Positions 6,849 to 15,886 are shown, numbered from the stretch's first letter. The stretch: DNA of 19,231 nt from Clostridiales bacterium (GCA_019418545.1 DYBQ01000027.1:8064-27294); one strand, 5' to 3'. Translations and numbers: made by a program. Notes: a model not told the origin generated them from the sequence alone.

Positions 6849-9695
6849 ATGTCATTTGAATTATCTTTGCTGGTTTATGTGGACGCTTTAGACAAAATTG
6901 ATGATTTCCTGGATTCTGTTACCCAACAGAAAAATCCGTCCTCTTCTTTTGAAATTCTGCTTCTGGACGGAAATGGCTATGAGGAACCTCGCAGTTCCAC
7001 AGAAAGTAGGAACTCCCCCAATCTTTCCATTCGTTGGATTTCGCTGAAAGGTGCTGAAAAGGCTGCCTGTTATAATCAGGGAATGGCTTTGGCCAACGGC
7101 AGCTGGCTTGCTTTTACGGAAACCTCTGCCTGCTTTGGAAAAATGGCCTTGGAAAAAGCGCTCGCACATTGCAGGCAAACGGTATCGGTTTATACCATGA
7201 CGGCCTGCCGCCCGAACGAGCAGGTTACAGAGACCAAAACGAATATCCAAATCATCGCCTTGCGTGCAGTTCTTGTGGACGGCGGCAAAGAAAAAAGATA
7301 TGGATTGTGCCGCGAGAATACTTCCGGTGCATTTGATGTACGGTATGACACCGCAGCTCTTCCCTGCACCTTGGGGTCTCTGCTCATTGACAGCCAGGTT
7401 GCTCAAAAGCTCCATTTTCGGGAGGAGGTACCGCTGGAATTTGAGAGCCTGTATCTGCTGGATTTATTCCGCGAAGTTCCTTTCCTGTACTATGAAGCAA
7501 ATGCCCGGTATACCTACACGGTTCCCGGAATGGAATGCACGGAAAGCTGTCACAAAGCGTTGGAAAAAGAATGGTATTTGTCCAGTTTGGAGAATGTCTG
7601 GCTGCCATTGATTCGGGAGAACCTGGTACAGGGTAAACTGCCCCGGTATTTACAGGTAGCGGTTTTATATCAGTTGTATCAAAAATATAACTGTAATTAT
7701 TATGAAAGGGACCACCAGATTTTAAACAAGGAGGAAGCCTTTGCCCTGCATCGGCTGGCTTCACAGGTACTGCAATATATTGACGATAAAGTCATTTTCC
7801 AGAATCAGCCGTGCAGTTTTCTGCCTCCCCGATATTTTAAGATGTATCTGTATCAATGCAAATATAATCCCGAAAATCAGGCCGGCAGCGATATGTATCC
7901 ATACCGGCTGGCGGTTTATGAAGAGTATCTGTTTTTTGTTTTGAAAGACAGTACGCCTGATTTTTCCCAATGGGATTTTACCGATTCCTGCAATAATACT
8001 TCGGATATGATTCTCCTCGGCAAAACAGAAAACCAGGAGGTCACCATCCGGGTAATAAATTTGGAAGACGGCAATCTGGAAATCGACGCAGACTTTATGT
8101 GGGAGTATTTAAAAACCTCCCCCTTCCGTTTTTATTGTGTGGCCGCCTGTAGCGAAGAGGATGCCTGCTCTCAGTCTCAGCAGATATATCAGTGCCCGGA
8201 AAGCGGCGTATATCCTTTTATTAAGTATTTTAATGTTACGGTATCTCACCGCTATACCTTCCACGCTTCCATTCCTCTGGAAGAAGTTACCGGAAAACGG
8301 CTGTTCTTTGTGTTTGAGGTGGATGGAAAACGGTATTGCTGCAAACTCAAGTTTATTCGGGGATATTCCCGCCTCATTCAGAGCAACTGCTCTTATTGGT
8401 GCCCGGACAAATCCCATTACGTGGCCTGTGAGAATGCAAACAGCCTGCATATTGGGAAAATGTCTGCTCCCCGCCATATCAAAATGGAGGCCGCATTCCT
8501 TCTGCGCCAGCTGTTAAAAAGTAACTGCGGTATTCCTGCCAGAATTTATTTTATTCTGCTTCGGCTTGCCTATTATTTGACGAAACCCTTTTTCCGTAAG
8601 CGCATTTGGATTACATTTGATAAAATTTATAAAGGCGGAGACAACGGAGAATATATCTTCTCCTACTGTGCAGACAAAAAAGACGGTATCCGCCTGTACT
8701 ATGTGATTGACCCGACCTCCTTTGATTATCCAAGGCTCAAAAAGAAGTATGGAAAACTGATTCTAAAAAAGAACAGTTTCCGCCTGCGCCTGCTCTCCCT
8801 GCACAGCGAAGCGGTTTTGGCCACTCATTCCACCGTTCCCAATTACGTGGGATTCCAAGGCTGGCACTTGCCTTTTGTAAGGGATTTGTGGAACCCAAAA
8901 ATCATCTGCATCCAGCACGGGCTTACCATCCAGCAAATTGCCCAGTATCAGAACCGGATTTTTGATAACACTACCCTTTATGGCTTGGCTTCTATTTATG
9001 AGTATAAGAATATCTGCAAGCCCCTCTATGGCTTTACGGACAAGGAGCTGCGGATTACCGGTTTGGCCCGGTTTGACGGCCTGCACAATAATGACCAGCA
9101 CCAGATTTTGATTACCCCCACCTGGCGGCGAAGCCTTGTCAATCAGGGAATTGCCAACGAGAAAAAGACCCACAATGATTCCTTTAGGGAAAGCGCATAT
9201 TTTAGGGTGTATAATTCTCTGATTAATGACAAAAAGCTGATAGAGTGCGCCAAAAAGACCGGTTATCGGCTGATTTATCTGCTGCACCCTGCCATGAGCG
9301 CACAAAAGGACGATTTTGATAAAAATGACTATGTGGAAATCATGCAGGCTACCGGTGACATGAGCTATGAAAAAATCCTCACCGAAAGCAGCCTGATGGT
9401 TACCGACTATTCCGGCGTGCAGTCTGACTTTGCTTATCAGCGGAAACCGCTGGTATACTACCATTCCGCTGAGCTTCCGGCTCAATATGAGAGCGGCGGT
9501 TTGATTTATGAGACCATGGGATTTGGCCCCATTTGCCGGAATCATGAGGAAATTGTAGATACACTGTGCCAGTATATGGAAAAAGGCTGTCAGATGGAAG
9601 AGCTGTATAAAAGACGTGCAGATGACTTTTTTGCCTATGATGATTTTCATAACTGCCAGCGTATTTATGAAGAAACCCGGAAATATCTGGGATAA
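6849..9695 (+). CDS. Two-domain protein: degenerate GT2-like domain plus CDP-glycerol glycerophosphotransferase (TagB/TagF type)
   Basis: Likely cell-surface polymer enzyme of 948 aa. Residues 1 to about 225 have the layout of a GT-A family 2 glycosyltransferase, but the key acidic motifs are altered: LLLDGNGYEE near 37-46 where VDDGSxD is usual, and AFTETSA at 88-94 where the DxD metal site is expected. About 350-510 is a beta-rich middle region. About 580-948 is a GT-B domain of the CDP-glycerol:glycerophosphotransferase family, with the catalytic-type H690-G691 in CIQHGLTIQQ, ITPTWRRS at 755-762, LLHPAM at 811-816 and the CDP-binding VTDYSGVQSDF at 851-861. This domain adds alditol phosphate from a CDP-activated donor. 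The ATG at 6849 follows AGGAGA (8-nt spacing). Its stop overlaps the next ATG by 1 nt. The fold of the N-terminal part is inferred from motif positions only. Confidence 0.85.
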   Translation: MSFELSLLVYVDALDKIDDFLDSVTQQKNPSSSFEILLLDGNGYEEPRSSTESRNSPNLSIRWISLKGAEKAACYNQGMALANGSWLAFTETSACFGKMALEKALAHCRQTVSVYTMTACRPNEQVTETKTNIQIIALRAVLVDGGKEKRYGLCRENTSGAFDVRYDTAALPCTLGSLLIDSQVAQKLHFREEVPLEFESLYLLDLFREVPFLYYEANARYTYTVPGMECTESCHKALEKEWYLSSLENVWLPLIRENLVQGKLPRYLQVAVLYQLYQKYNCNYYERDHQILNKEEAFALHRLASQVLQYIDDKVIFQNQPCSFLPPRYFKMYLYQCKYNPENQAGSDMYPYRLAVYEEYLFFVLKDSTPDFSQWDFTDSCNNTSDMILLGKTENQEVTIRVINLEDGNLEIDADFMWEYLKTSPFRFYCVAACSEEDACSQSQQIYQCPESGVYPFIKYFNVTVSHRYTFHASIPLEEVTGKRLFFVFEVDGKRYCCKLKFIRGYSRLIQSNCSYWCPDKSHYVACENANSLHIGKMSAPRHIKMEAAFLLRQLLKSNCGIPARIYFILLRLAYYLTKPFFRKRIWITFDKIYKGGDNGEYIFSYCADKKDGIRLYYVIDPTSFDYPRLKKKYGKLILKKNSFRLRLLSLHSEAVLATHSTVPNYVGFQGWHLPFVRDLWNPKIICIQHGLTIQQIAQYQNRIFDNTTLYGLASIYEYKNICKPLYGFTDKELRITGLARFDGLHNNDQHQILITPTWRRSLVNQGIANEKKTHNDSFRESAYFRVYNSLINDKKLIECAKKTGYRLIYLLHPAMSAQKDDFDKNDYVEIMQATGDMSYEKILTESSLMVTDYSGVQSDFAYQRKPLVYYHSAELPAQYESGGLIYETMGFGPICRNHEEIVDTLCQYMEKGCQMEELYKRRADDFFAYDDFHNCQRIYEETRKYLG

Positions 9696-10801
9696 TGAAA
9701 GAGAGGATATGGGAAGCTATGATAAAAGACAACTTTTTCTTTGCCCCCAGCCAACTAAAGGATGCAAAAGGCCGTTCGTACTATTTGGATAACGCCAAGT
9801 TTTTTCTCATTTTCTTTGTGGTGCTTGCCCATGCAGTATCACCGCTGAAGCCTCACCATGCTACCATGTATGCCCTGTGGTATCTGCTCAACACCTTCCA
9901 TATGCCGGCGTTTATCTTCATTTCCGGCTATCTTGCAAAAAGCTTTTTAAAAAAATCACCTGTCCAGCAGGTGCAGCGCCCCTTTACCTATATGATTTTG
10001 TATATCTGCGCCCAGGTGTCGGTATCGGTATTTGAAAAGTGGGTGCTGCATCATGAGTTTAGCTACAGTATTTTTGCGGCGCGCTCCTCTTTGTGGTTTT
10101 TGGTCTGCCTGATTTTCTGGTATCTGTTCCTGCCATTTTTCGGACGTTTCCGGGCGGGTGCCATTTTGCCTATGGTATTTTTTCTGGGCCTCGTAGTCGG
10201 TTATGATGCCAGCATTGGCAATGGCCTGAGCTTTTCCCGCGTTTTGGTACATCTTCCCTTCTTTTTGCTGGGATATTTTATCGATTCCCGTATTTTTGAG
10301 TTTTTGAAGAAAAAATGGGTACAAGTGCTTTCTGCCTTTATTTTGGTGGGCACTTTTGTCGGGCTGTTCTTCATCGCACGATATAATGAAAAGCTGCTCC
10401 CGTCCAAGCTGATTACCTGCAATTATGCCTATAAAACCTTTATGTCTCCCTATCCCACTGCGCTGTGGTGGTGCTCCCGGTTGATTTTCTATGTGGCTGC
10501 CATTGTATTGCTGATGGCATTCTTGTCGCTGGTACCGCGGTGCAAGCTGTGTATTACCCGTTTTGGCTCCCGGACGCTGGCAGTGTATATTCTCCATCGG
10601 TTCCTGTATCTGGCCTATCTGGATTATGACTGGGCGAACTATTTCGATTCTGTCGGTGGAATTTTCCTTCTGATACTGGTGGCCTTTGGACTGACGCTTC
10701 TCTTCTCTACAAAACCCTTTAATGCTGTTTTCAAATGGCAGCAGTCCATTAAAGTGGACAAGCTCCTGCCTGCTTCCCTGAAAGACAAAAAATCATCTTA
10801 A
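9695..10801 (+). CDS. Membrane acyltransferase, AT3 family (first copy)
   Basis: Integral membrane protein of 368 aa with about 10 hydrophobic segments. It belongs to the acyltransferase-3 family, which O-acetylates or O-acylates surface glycans and lipids. The N-terminal signature is clear: YYLDNAKFFLIFFVVLAHAV with the conserved His at 46, then FHMPAFIFISGY at 68-79. The ATG at 9695 overlaps the preceding stop (TAATG), suggesting translational coupling. A second ATG at 9719 (M9) has GAGG 12 nt upstream and is an equally possible start. It sits between two CDP-alditol phosphotransferase genes, so it probably decorates the same polymer or its lipid-linked precursor. Acyl donor and acceptor cannot be read from sequence. 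It resembles the second AT3 at 15887-16918. Confidence 0.88.
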   Translation: MKERIWEAMIKDNFFFAPSQLKDAKGRSYYLDNAKFFLIFFVVLAHAVSPLKPHHATMYALWYLLNTFHMPAFIFISGYLAKSFLKKSPVQQVQRPFTYMILYICAQVSVSVFEKWVLHHEFSYSIFAARSSLWFLVCLIFWYLFLPFFGRFRAGAILPMVFFLGLVVGYDASIGNGLSFSRVLVHLPFFLLGYFIDSRIFEFLKKKWVQVLSAFILVGTFVGLFFIARYNEKLLPSKLITCNYAYKTFMSPYPTALWWCSRLIFYVAAIVLLMAFLSLVPRCKLCITRFGSRTLAVYILHRFLYLAYLDYDWANYFDSVGGIFLLILVAFGLTLLFSTKPFNAVFKWQQSIKVDKLLPASLKDKKSS

Positions 10802-10878
10802 CTTTTTGTATGAACAAAGAAAAAATCCCCGCTCCCTTGTAACAGGTGCGGTGTGGTTTTCGAAAAGGGGGTGCCGCT

Positions 10879-12624
10879 GTGGAAGCATCTGAAAACATTG
10901 TGACGAAATCGGAATTTGCCAGCGCAAAAGCCGTTAAGGTGCTTTGGAAATCCATCTATTTGCTCATGGAGGTGCAGGTTTTCCTGCCCGAAACAGAGGA
11001 TGCGGGCTCCATTGCGTTTTATGCTGTTGACCAGAGCGGGCGTGCTCAGGCACGGTTTGCGTGTGAGGCTGTTTCGGACACTCATTTTCGGCTTCGGCTG
11101 AATATTACCAACAACGGATGCTGTGAGTGTCTGGCTGCCGGAGAATATTCTGTGGCAGTATGCCGTGGAAATACCCCTGTAACGGTTGTGGGAGTGGACG
11201 ACTGCCTGCTGCCGGAAATTGACAGCCTTGGAAGGTCATTTTTATATCAGGAACGCTCCAAAGCGTATACCGTCAGCTTTTTTGTTTCGGAGGAAGAAGA
11301 AACCTGCCGTATTCTGCGTTTTTATGTAATGGCGTCAAAACGGACAGATATGAATGTGTTTTCTCCTCCACACCGTCTTTCAAAAAGACTTTTGGGGCTC
11401 CGCCGAAAACTGACAGGGCTATATAAGCCTGCTTTCCGACAGCTTTATAAAATCCTCAGCCGCCTGTATCGGAAGCAATCCCATACGGTTTTGTTTATGA
11501 GTGAACAGGGTGCTGTGATTGGCGCCAACGAATTGGCCGTGAAGGAAAGAATGAAACAGCGGGGTCTTGACTGCTCCTTTACCCTTTTAACTTCTGCCCG
11601 TCCCGCCGCCTTTCAGCGGCAGTCGGTAGCCTCATGGATTTCGCTGATTTCCAAAATTGCCCGGAGTGGATATATTTTTATGGGAGACCATGCGCCGGTT
11701 TTCGACTGGCTCAAGCTCTCCCCCAAAACCCAGCTCATCCAGCTGTGGCATGCAGGCGCCGGTTTTAAGGCTGCCGGCTATAGCCGGTGGGGGCATTTGG
11801 GATGCCCTGCCCCGCAGGGATGCCACCGGCAATATACTTTTGGCGTTGCCGGCTCCCGAAAAATTGCCCCCTTCTTTTCGGAAGCATGGGGGATTCTCGA
11901 TTCGCAAGTGCTGCCTGCCGGGATGCCCCGGATGGATGCCTATTTGGATGAAGAGCACCGGCGCACAACTACAAAAAAACTCTATGAGCAATTTCCTGTC
12001 TGCCGGGAAAAACAGGTCATTCTCTTTGCCCCTACTTATCGTGGAAAAGGCCGTGGGGATGCCGCATATCCCTATGAGCTGATTGATTTTGAAAAGCTAT
12101 ATCAGCTGTGCGGAGAGGATACTGTTGTCCTGTTCAAAATGCATCCATGGGTGCGGCAGCCCGTACCGATTCCTGAAAGCTGCCGAGACCGTTTTCTCGA
12201 TGTAGGAAGCTATCCTGATATCAATGATTTGTTTTATATCAGTGATTTGCTGATTACGGACTATTCTTCCAATATCTATGAATTCTCCCTGATGCGAAAG
12301 CCCATGCTGTTTTTCGCTTTTGACGAAATTTCCTATTCCTTCTCCCGGGGTTTTCATCGGGATTATGAGGCCTCCGTCCCCGGAAAGCTCTGTCGTAATT
12401 TTGAAGAGCTGCTGGAAGCGATTCGGCAGAAGGATTTTCACTTTGAAAAAGTGGAAGCCTATATTGAGCATCATTTTGATTATATTGATTCCCATGCATC
12501 TGACCGGGTAATTGACTGGATTTTATTAGGCCAGATGCCGGATGACTTACAAAAGGCCTTGGAGCAGCAAAAATTAGCTGCACAGGAAATGAAACAGCTG
12601 ATTTTTTCCCCACCGGGGAAATGA
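10879..12624 (+). CDS. CDP-glycerol/CDP-alditol glycerophosphotransferase family protein with N-terminal beta-rich domain
   Basis: Predicted teichoic-acid-type transferase of 581 aa. I choose GTG at 10879 because AAGGGGGT (10865-10872), one mismatch from a perfect SD, lies 6 nt upstream; the frame is open to a GTG at 10846 without an SD. Residues 1 to about 150 look like a beta-sandwich accessory domain (alternating hydrophobic strands, IYLLMEVQVFLPE and SIAFYAVDQSG). A basic linker at about 165-200 (RLSKRLLGLRRKL) may touch the membrane. The GT-B domain from about 203 carries QLWHAGAGFK with H291, LFAPTYRGK at 382-390, FKMHP at 419-423 and LLITDYSSNIYEFSL at 457-471, the full set of TagB/TagF landmarks. 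The cluster context suggests it extends an alditol-phosphate chain. Which polyol it uses is unknown. Confidence 0.92.
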   Translation: MEASENIVTKSEFASAKAVKVLWKSIYLLMEVQVFLPETEDAGSIAFYAVDQSGRAQARFACEAVSDTHFRLRLNITNNGCCECLAAGEYSVAVCRGNTPVTVVGVDDCLLPEIDSLGRSFLYQERSKAYTVSFFVSEEEETCRILRFYVMASKRTDMNVFSPPHRLSKRLLGLRRKLTGLYKPAFRQLYKILSRLYRKQSHTVLFMSEQGAVIGANELAVKERMKQRGLDCSFTLLTSARPAAFQRQSVASWISLISKIARSGYIFMGDHAPVFDWLKLSPKTQLIQLWHAGAGFKAAGYSRWGHLGCPAPQGCHRQYTFGVAGSRKIAPFFSEAWGILDSQVLPAGMPRMDAYLDEEHRRTTTKKLYEQFPVCREKQVILFAPTYRGKGRGDAAYPYELIDFEKLYQLCGEDTVVLFKMHPWVRQPVPIPESCRDRFLDVGSYPDINDLFYISDLLITDYSSNIYEFSLMRKPMLFFAFDEISYSFSRGFHRDYEASVPGKLCRNFEELLEAIRQKDFHFEKVEAYIEHHFDYIDSHASDRVIDWILLGQMPDDLQKALEQQKLAAQEMKQLIFSPPGK

Positions 12625-12633
12625 TTCTTTTTT
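12605..12633 (+). terminator. Weak internal terminator-like hairpin inside the polymer cluster
   Basis: TTTCCCC (12605-12611) pairs with GGGGAAA (12615-12621) around ACC, overlapping the end of the preceding gene. TTTTTT follows at 12628-12633 after a 6-nt gap. The short stem and offset T-run suggest at most partial termination between the first three and last four cluster genes. Confidence 0.35.
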
Positions 12634-12696
12634 ACACTGCCCCCGCTGAATGGCGGACAGGCTATTTCCAATTTCATTTTGAAAAGAGGTATTGCT

Positions 12697-13467
12697 ATGA
12701 ACATTGCGATTGTTTTTGCAGGCGGCAGCGGCGTCCGTATGGGAGCCGGTATTCCCAAGCAGTTTTTGGAAATCAACGGAAAGCCTATTCTGGTTCACAC
12801 CTTGCAGCTTTTCCAGAACCACGATATGATTGACAAAATCTATCTGGCTGTGCTGGAAAAGTATATCCCTTATGTGGATGAGCTGTGCAAGGACTATCGG
12901 CTCAGCAAAGTGTGCGGGATTGTTGCCGGCGGCGAAACCGGACAAGATTCCATTTACAACGCTCTGAAAAAGGCGGAATCGGAAAACCCGGAGGATTCCA
13001 TTGTGCTGATTCACGATGGTGTGCGTCCCTTCATCACCTATGAAGTGATTGCCGAGAATATTGAAAGCGTTAAGGCCCATGGCAACGCAATTACCTGTAC
13101 TTCCTGCTATGAAACCATCCTGCTGAGCAAAACTGGTGAGACGGTGGAGCAGGTGCCTTTCCGTAAAGAAACCTATGCCGCACAGGCACCCCAAAGCTTC
13201 TATTTGAAAGATATTATTGCTGCCCATGACGAAATTCGTTCCCGGCCGGAAAGATATGAAAACCTGGTGGACTCTTGTACTCTGATTCGTGTTCTGGGAA
13301 AAACTGCCCATATGGTTCCCGGCAACCGCGGCAATATCAAAGTCACCACCCCTGAGGATGTGTATATTTTCCGTGCTCTGCTCACCTATAAGGAGAACGA
13401 GCAGGCCTTCGGTCTGGGCCTGACCAACCATCTGGAAAGCAAGCTCAGCCGCTACAGCAAGGGGTAA
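12697..13467 (+). CDS. IspD/TarI-family cytidylyltransferase (probable alditol-phosphate cytidylyltransferase)
   Basis: Cytoplasmic nucleotidyltransferase of 256 aa that couples CTP to a sugar-alcohol phosphate. The family includes IspD (methylerythritol-4-P) and TarI (ribitol-5-P). Motifs: CTP-binding FAGGSGVRMG at 7-16 with PKQFLEINGKP at 20-30, HDGVRPF at 106-112, QAPQSF at 163-168 and NIKVTTPED at 213-221. The ATG at 12697 is preferred over 12679 because AAGAGGT (12684-12690) sits 6 nt upstream. Being next to an SDR gene and among CDP-alditol phosphotransferases argues for a TarI-like role, making the CDP-polyol donor rather than isoprenoid precursor. TarJ, the usual partner of TarI, is absent here. 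A housekeeping IspD role cannot be excluded from sequence alone. Confidence 0.9.
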   Translation: MNIAIVFAGGSGVRMGAGIPKQFLEINGKPILVHTLQLFQNHDMIDKIYLAVLEKYIPYVDELCKDYRLSKVCGIVAGGETGQDSIYNALKKAESENPEDSIVLIHDGVRPFITYEVIAENIESVKAHGNAITCTSCYETILLSKTGETVEQVPFRKETYAAQAPQSFYLKDIIAAHDEIRSRPERYENLVDSCTLIRVLGKTAHMVPGNRGNIKVTTPEDVYIFRALLTYKENEQAFGLGLTNHLESKLSRYSKG

Positions 13468-13478
13468 GGAGGCATTTT

Positions 13479-14552
13479 ATGCGTATTGAGTGTGAAGAAA
13501 ATTCGGTTTTACAGCGCGATTTGGAAGAGATTGCCAACGGCTCTGTCCCCTTTGAGGAGCTTTCCGGGAAAACGGTCCTCATTACCGGGGCTACCGGCTT
13601 GATTGGCTCCCAGATTGTCCGAGCACTGGCTTGCCGAAACCGTTTGTATGGCGAAAATATTCATATCATTGCTTTGGTGCGCAACCGCGAAAAAGCAGAA
13701 AAGATGTTTGCACCGCTGCTGGAAAGAGGAGACCTGACACTGCTGGTGGGGGACATTTCAAAACCCCTTACAGTGGACGTGCCGGTAGATTATATCCTTC
13801 ATGGCGCCAGTGCCACCAGCTCCCAATATTTCGTATCCCATCCGGTAGAAACCATTTATACGGCCATTGACGGAACCAGGAATCTGCTGGAATTGGCAGT
13901 GGAAAAAAAGGTGCAGGGGTTTGTCTATTTGTCCTCTCTGGAAGTATATGGTACGCCTGCCGCCGATGCCGGGTTGATTGCTGAAACCTATAGCGGATAT
14001 CTGGACTGTATGCAGGTGAGAAGCAGCTATTCCGAGGGAAAACGGATGGTAGAATGCCTGTGCGCTTCCTATGCGTCCGAATATGGCGTACCAGTCAAAG
14101 TAGCCCGCCTTTCCCAAACCTTTGGCCCTGGGGTGGAATACAACGATGGACGGGTGTTCGCAGAATTTGCCCGTTGTGCCATTGAAAAGCGGGATATCGT
14201 CCTGCATACGGCCGGAAACACGGTGCGCAGCTATTGCTATACCAAGGATGCAGTAAATGCGCTGCTCTATATCCTGCTGCGGGGCGAATGCGGCCAGGCC
14301 TATAACGTGACCAATATGGACACGGCTGTTTCCATTCGTGAAATGGCGCAGATGGTGTGCGATTTGTTCCCCGAGTCCGGGATTCAGCTGCAATTTGATA
14401 TGCCGAAGGATTTGGCTTCCTTTGGCTATAACCCGGAAATGGTCATTCGGCTTGACAGCTCTAAGCTTCAGGCTTTGGGCTGGAAAGCGGAAACCGGTTT
14501 GGAAGAAATGTTCCGCCGGCTGGTGGAAAGTATGGCTCATACAAAGGGATAA
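13479..14552 (+). CDS. NAD(P)-dependent extended SDR (epimerase/dehydratase family)
   Basis: Rossmann-fold oxidoreductase of 357 aa, likely cytoplasmic. LITGATGLIGSQIV at 34-47 binds NAD(P); YLSSLEVYG at 150-158 carries the catalytic Ser; Y184-SEG-K188 is the YxxxK motif. The overall layout matches nucleotide-sugar epimerases and dehydratases, with substrate-domain LSQTFGPG at 211-218 and an RSYCY-type segment further on. The ATG at 13479 follows a near-perfect SD, TAAGGAGG (13465-13472), with 6-nt spacing. It begins only 11 nt after the cytidylyltransferase stop, so the two are probably translated from one message and act in one pathway. It may form or modify the polyol phosphate or its CDP derivative. 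The substrate is inferred from context only. Confidence 0.9.
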   Translation: MRIECEENSVLQRDLEEIANGSVPFEELSGKTVLITGATGLIGSQIVRALACRNRLYGENIHIIALVRNREKAEKMFAPLLERGDLTLLVGDISKPLTVDVPVDYILHGASATSSQYFVSHPVETIYTAIDGTRNLLELAVEKKVQGFVYLSSLEVYGTPAADAGLIAETYSGYLDCMQVRSSYSEGKRMVECLCASYASEYGVPVKVARLSQTFGPGVEYNDGRVFAEFARCAIEKRDIVLHTAGNTVRSYCYTKDAVNALLYILLRGECGQAYNVTNMDTAVSIREMAQMVCDLFPESGIQLQFDMPKDLASFGYNPEMVIRLDSSKLQALGWKAETGLEEMFRRLVESMAHTKG

Positions 14553-14592
14553 TCCTTTTTTACGCCAAATTATTCGCATAGGGAGTTTATGT

Positions 14593-15837
14593 ATGAAGTT
14601 TAAAGAAAAATTATTGAAGAGTCTTGTGGAGCGCAGGCTCCTTCGGGATATTTTTTGGGAAATCGGTCATTTCTTTACCAAAATCCGTGTGGGCGTGGAT
14701 ACCCTGCTTTCTATTCCGGCCCGCCGCTTTCTGGCTTCTCATATCAAGGTACAGAAAAATAAGGTCGTGTTTATGACCTTTAATAATGATTATGCATGTA
14801 ATCCCAAGTACATCTGTGAGGAGATTCTGCGTCAGGAACTTCCACTGGATTTGGTATGGGTTTCTACGGAAAAAAAGATGAAAAACCCTGTTCAATATCC
14901 CGAAAATGTACGCCTGGTCAGCCGGAACTCTTACACCTTCTTTAAAGAACTTACTTCCGCCAAAGTTTGGGTAGATAACGCCTTGTGCTTCCCGTGGAAC
15001 CCCATTCCCAAAAAGTCTGAGCAGTTTTATCTGCAAACGTGGCACGGCTCCATGGGGCTGAAACGTATTGGAAAAGAAGACGTGAATAACAAACGTTGGC
15101 TGCGGGTTGCCAAAAAAGCCAACCGCTGGACAAATCTGTGCATTTCCAACAGTCAGTTTGAAACGGATGTTTTTCGCGAGACCCATTGGCCGGATGTCCC
15201 GGTACAGGAGTTAGGCCATGCCCGCAATGATATCCTTTTTGTCCAAGGTGAGGAACGCCAGCGCATCAAACAAAAGGTACTTGACTTTTATCAGGTACCT
15301 GAAGGCAAAAGAATTGCCATGTATGCCCCCACCTTCCGGGATGAAGCCGGCATGATTTATTATAATATGGACTATACCCGGCTGCTGGACACATTGGAAG
15401 AGCGTTTTGGCGGTGAATGGGTGCTGTTTAACCGTTTCCACTTTAAGACCAAAGGCGGTGCCATCAATTTTAAGGACGAACGCATCGTGAAGGCTACCAA
15501 CTATCCTGATATGCAGGAATTGATGGTGGCGGTAGACTTAGGCATTACCGATTACTCCAGTTGGATTTGCGACTTTGTGCTGACAGGCAAACCAGGCTTT
15601 ATCTATGCGGCTGATTTGCACAATTACAATGAAGAACGCGGCTTCTATTATCCGCTTACCTCTACTCCATTTCCGATTGCCCAGAACAACGAAGAGATGG
15701 AAGCGAATATCCGCAGCTTCGATGAAAAAGCATATGAAGCTGGCTGTCGAGACTTTCTCAAGGCACGCGGCTCAGTGGAAGACGGCCATGCCGCTGAGAG
15801 AATCGTACAGATTATTCGGGAGCAGACAGGCGTATAA
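14593..15837 (+). CDS. CDP-glycerol glycerophosphotransferase family protein (single GT-B domain)
   Basis: Third teichoic-acid-type transferase of the cluster, 414 aa, with a basic amphipathic N-terminus (KFKEKLLKSLVERRLLRD) that may bind the membrane. The frame is open upstream to 14338, but that overlaps the SDR gene. The ATG at 14593 has AGGGAG (14580-14585) 7 nt before it and fits family length. Landmarks: LQTWHGSMGLKRIG with H151, YAPTFRDEAG at 244-253, VLFNRFHFKTKG at 277-288 in the position of the usual LHP motif, and LGITDYSSWICDFVLTGKP at 316-334. The GFYYPLTSTPFPIAQNNEEM tail is typical of the family. It has neither the accessory beta domain nor the GT2 part of the other two transferases, so the three probably do different steps (priming versus extension). 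Confidence 0.93.
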   Translation: MKFKEKLLKSLVERRLLRDIFWEIGHFFTKIRVGVDTLLSIPARRFLASHIKVQKNKVVFMTFNNDYACNPKYICEEILRQELPLDLVWVSTEKKMKNPVQYPENVRLVSRNSYTFFKELTSAKVWVDNALCFPWNPIPKKSEQFYLQTWHGSMGLKRIGKEDVNNKRWLRVAKKANRWTNLCISNSQFETDVFRETHWPDVPVQELGHARNDILFVQGEERQRIKQKVLDFYQVPEGKRIAMYAPTFRDEAGMIYYNMDYTRLLDTLEERFGGEWVLFNRFHFKTKGGAINFKDERIVKATNYPDMQELMVAVDLGITDYSSWICDFVLTGKPGFIYAADLHNYNEERGFYYPLTSTPFPIAQNNEEMEANIRSFDEKAYEAGCRDFLKARGSVEDGHAAERIVQIIREQTGV

Positions 15838-15886
15838 TGGAAATATACAGCCTGTCCAGAATGTGTTTTAGGAGTCGTTGTAAGTT

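Noticed and set aside
14338..14592. 85-codon upstream extension of the third phosphotransferase
   Set aside because: It overlaps the end of the SDR gene in another frame; the ATG at 14593 has its own SD and gives a normal family length.
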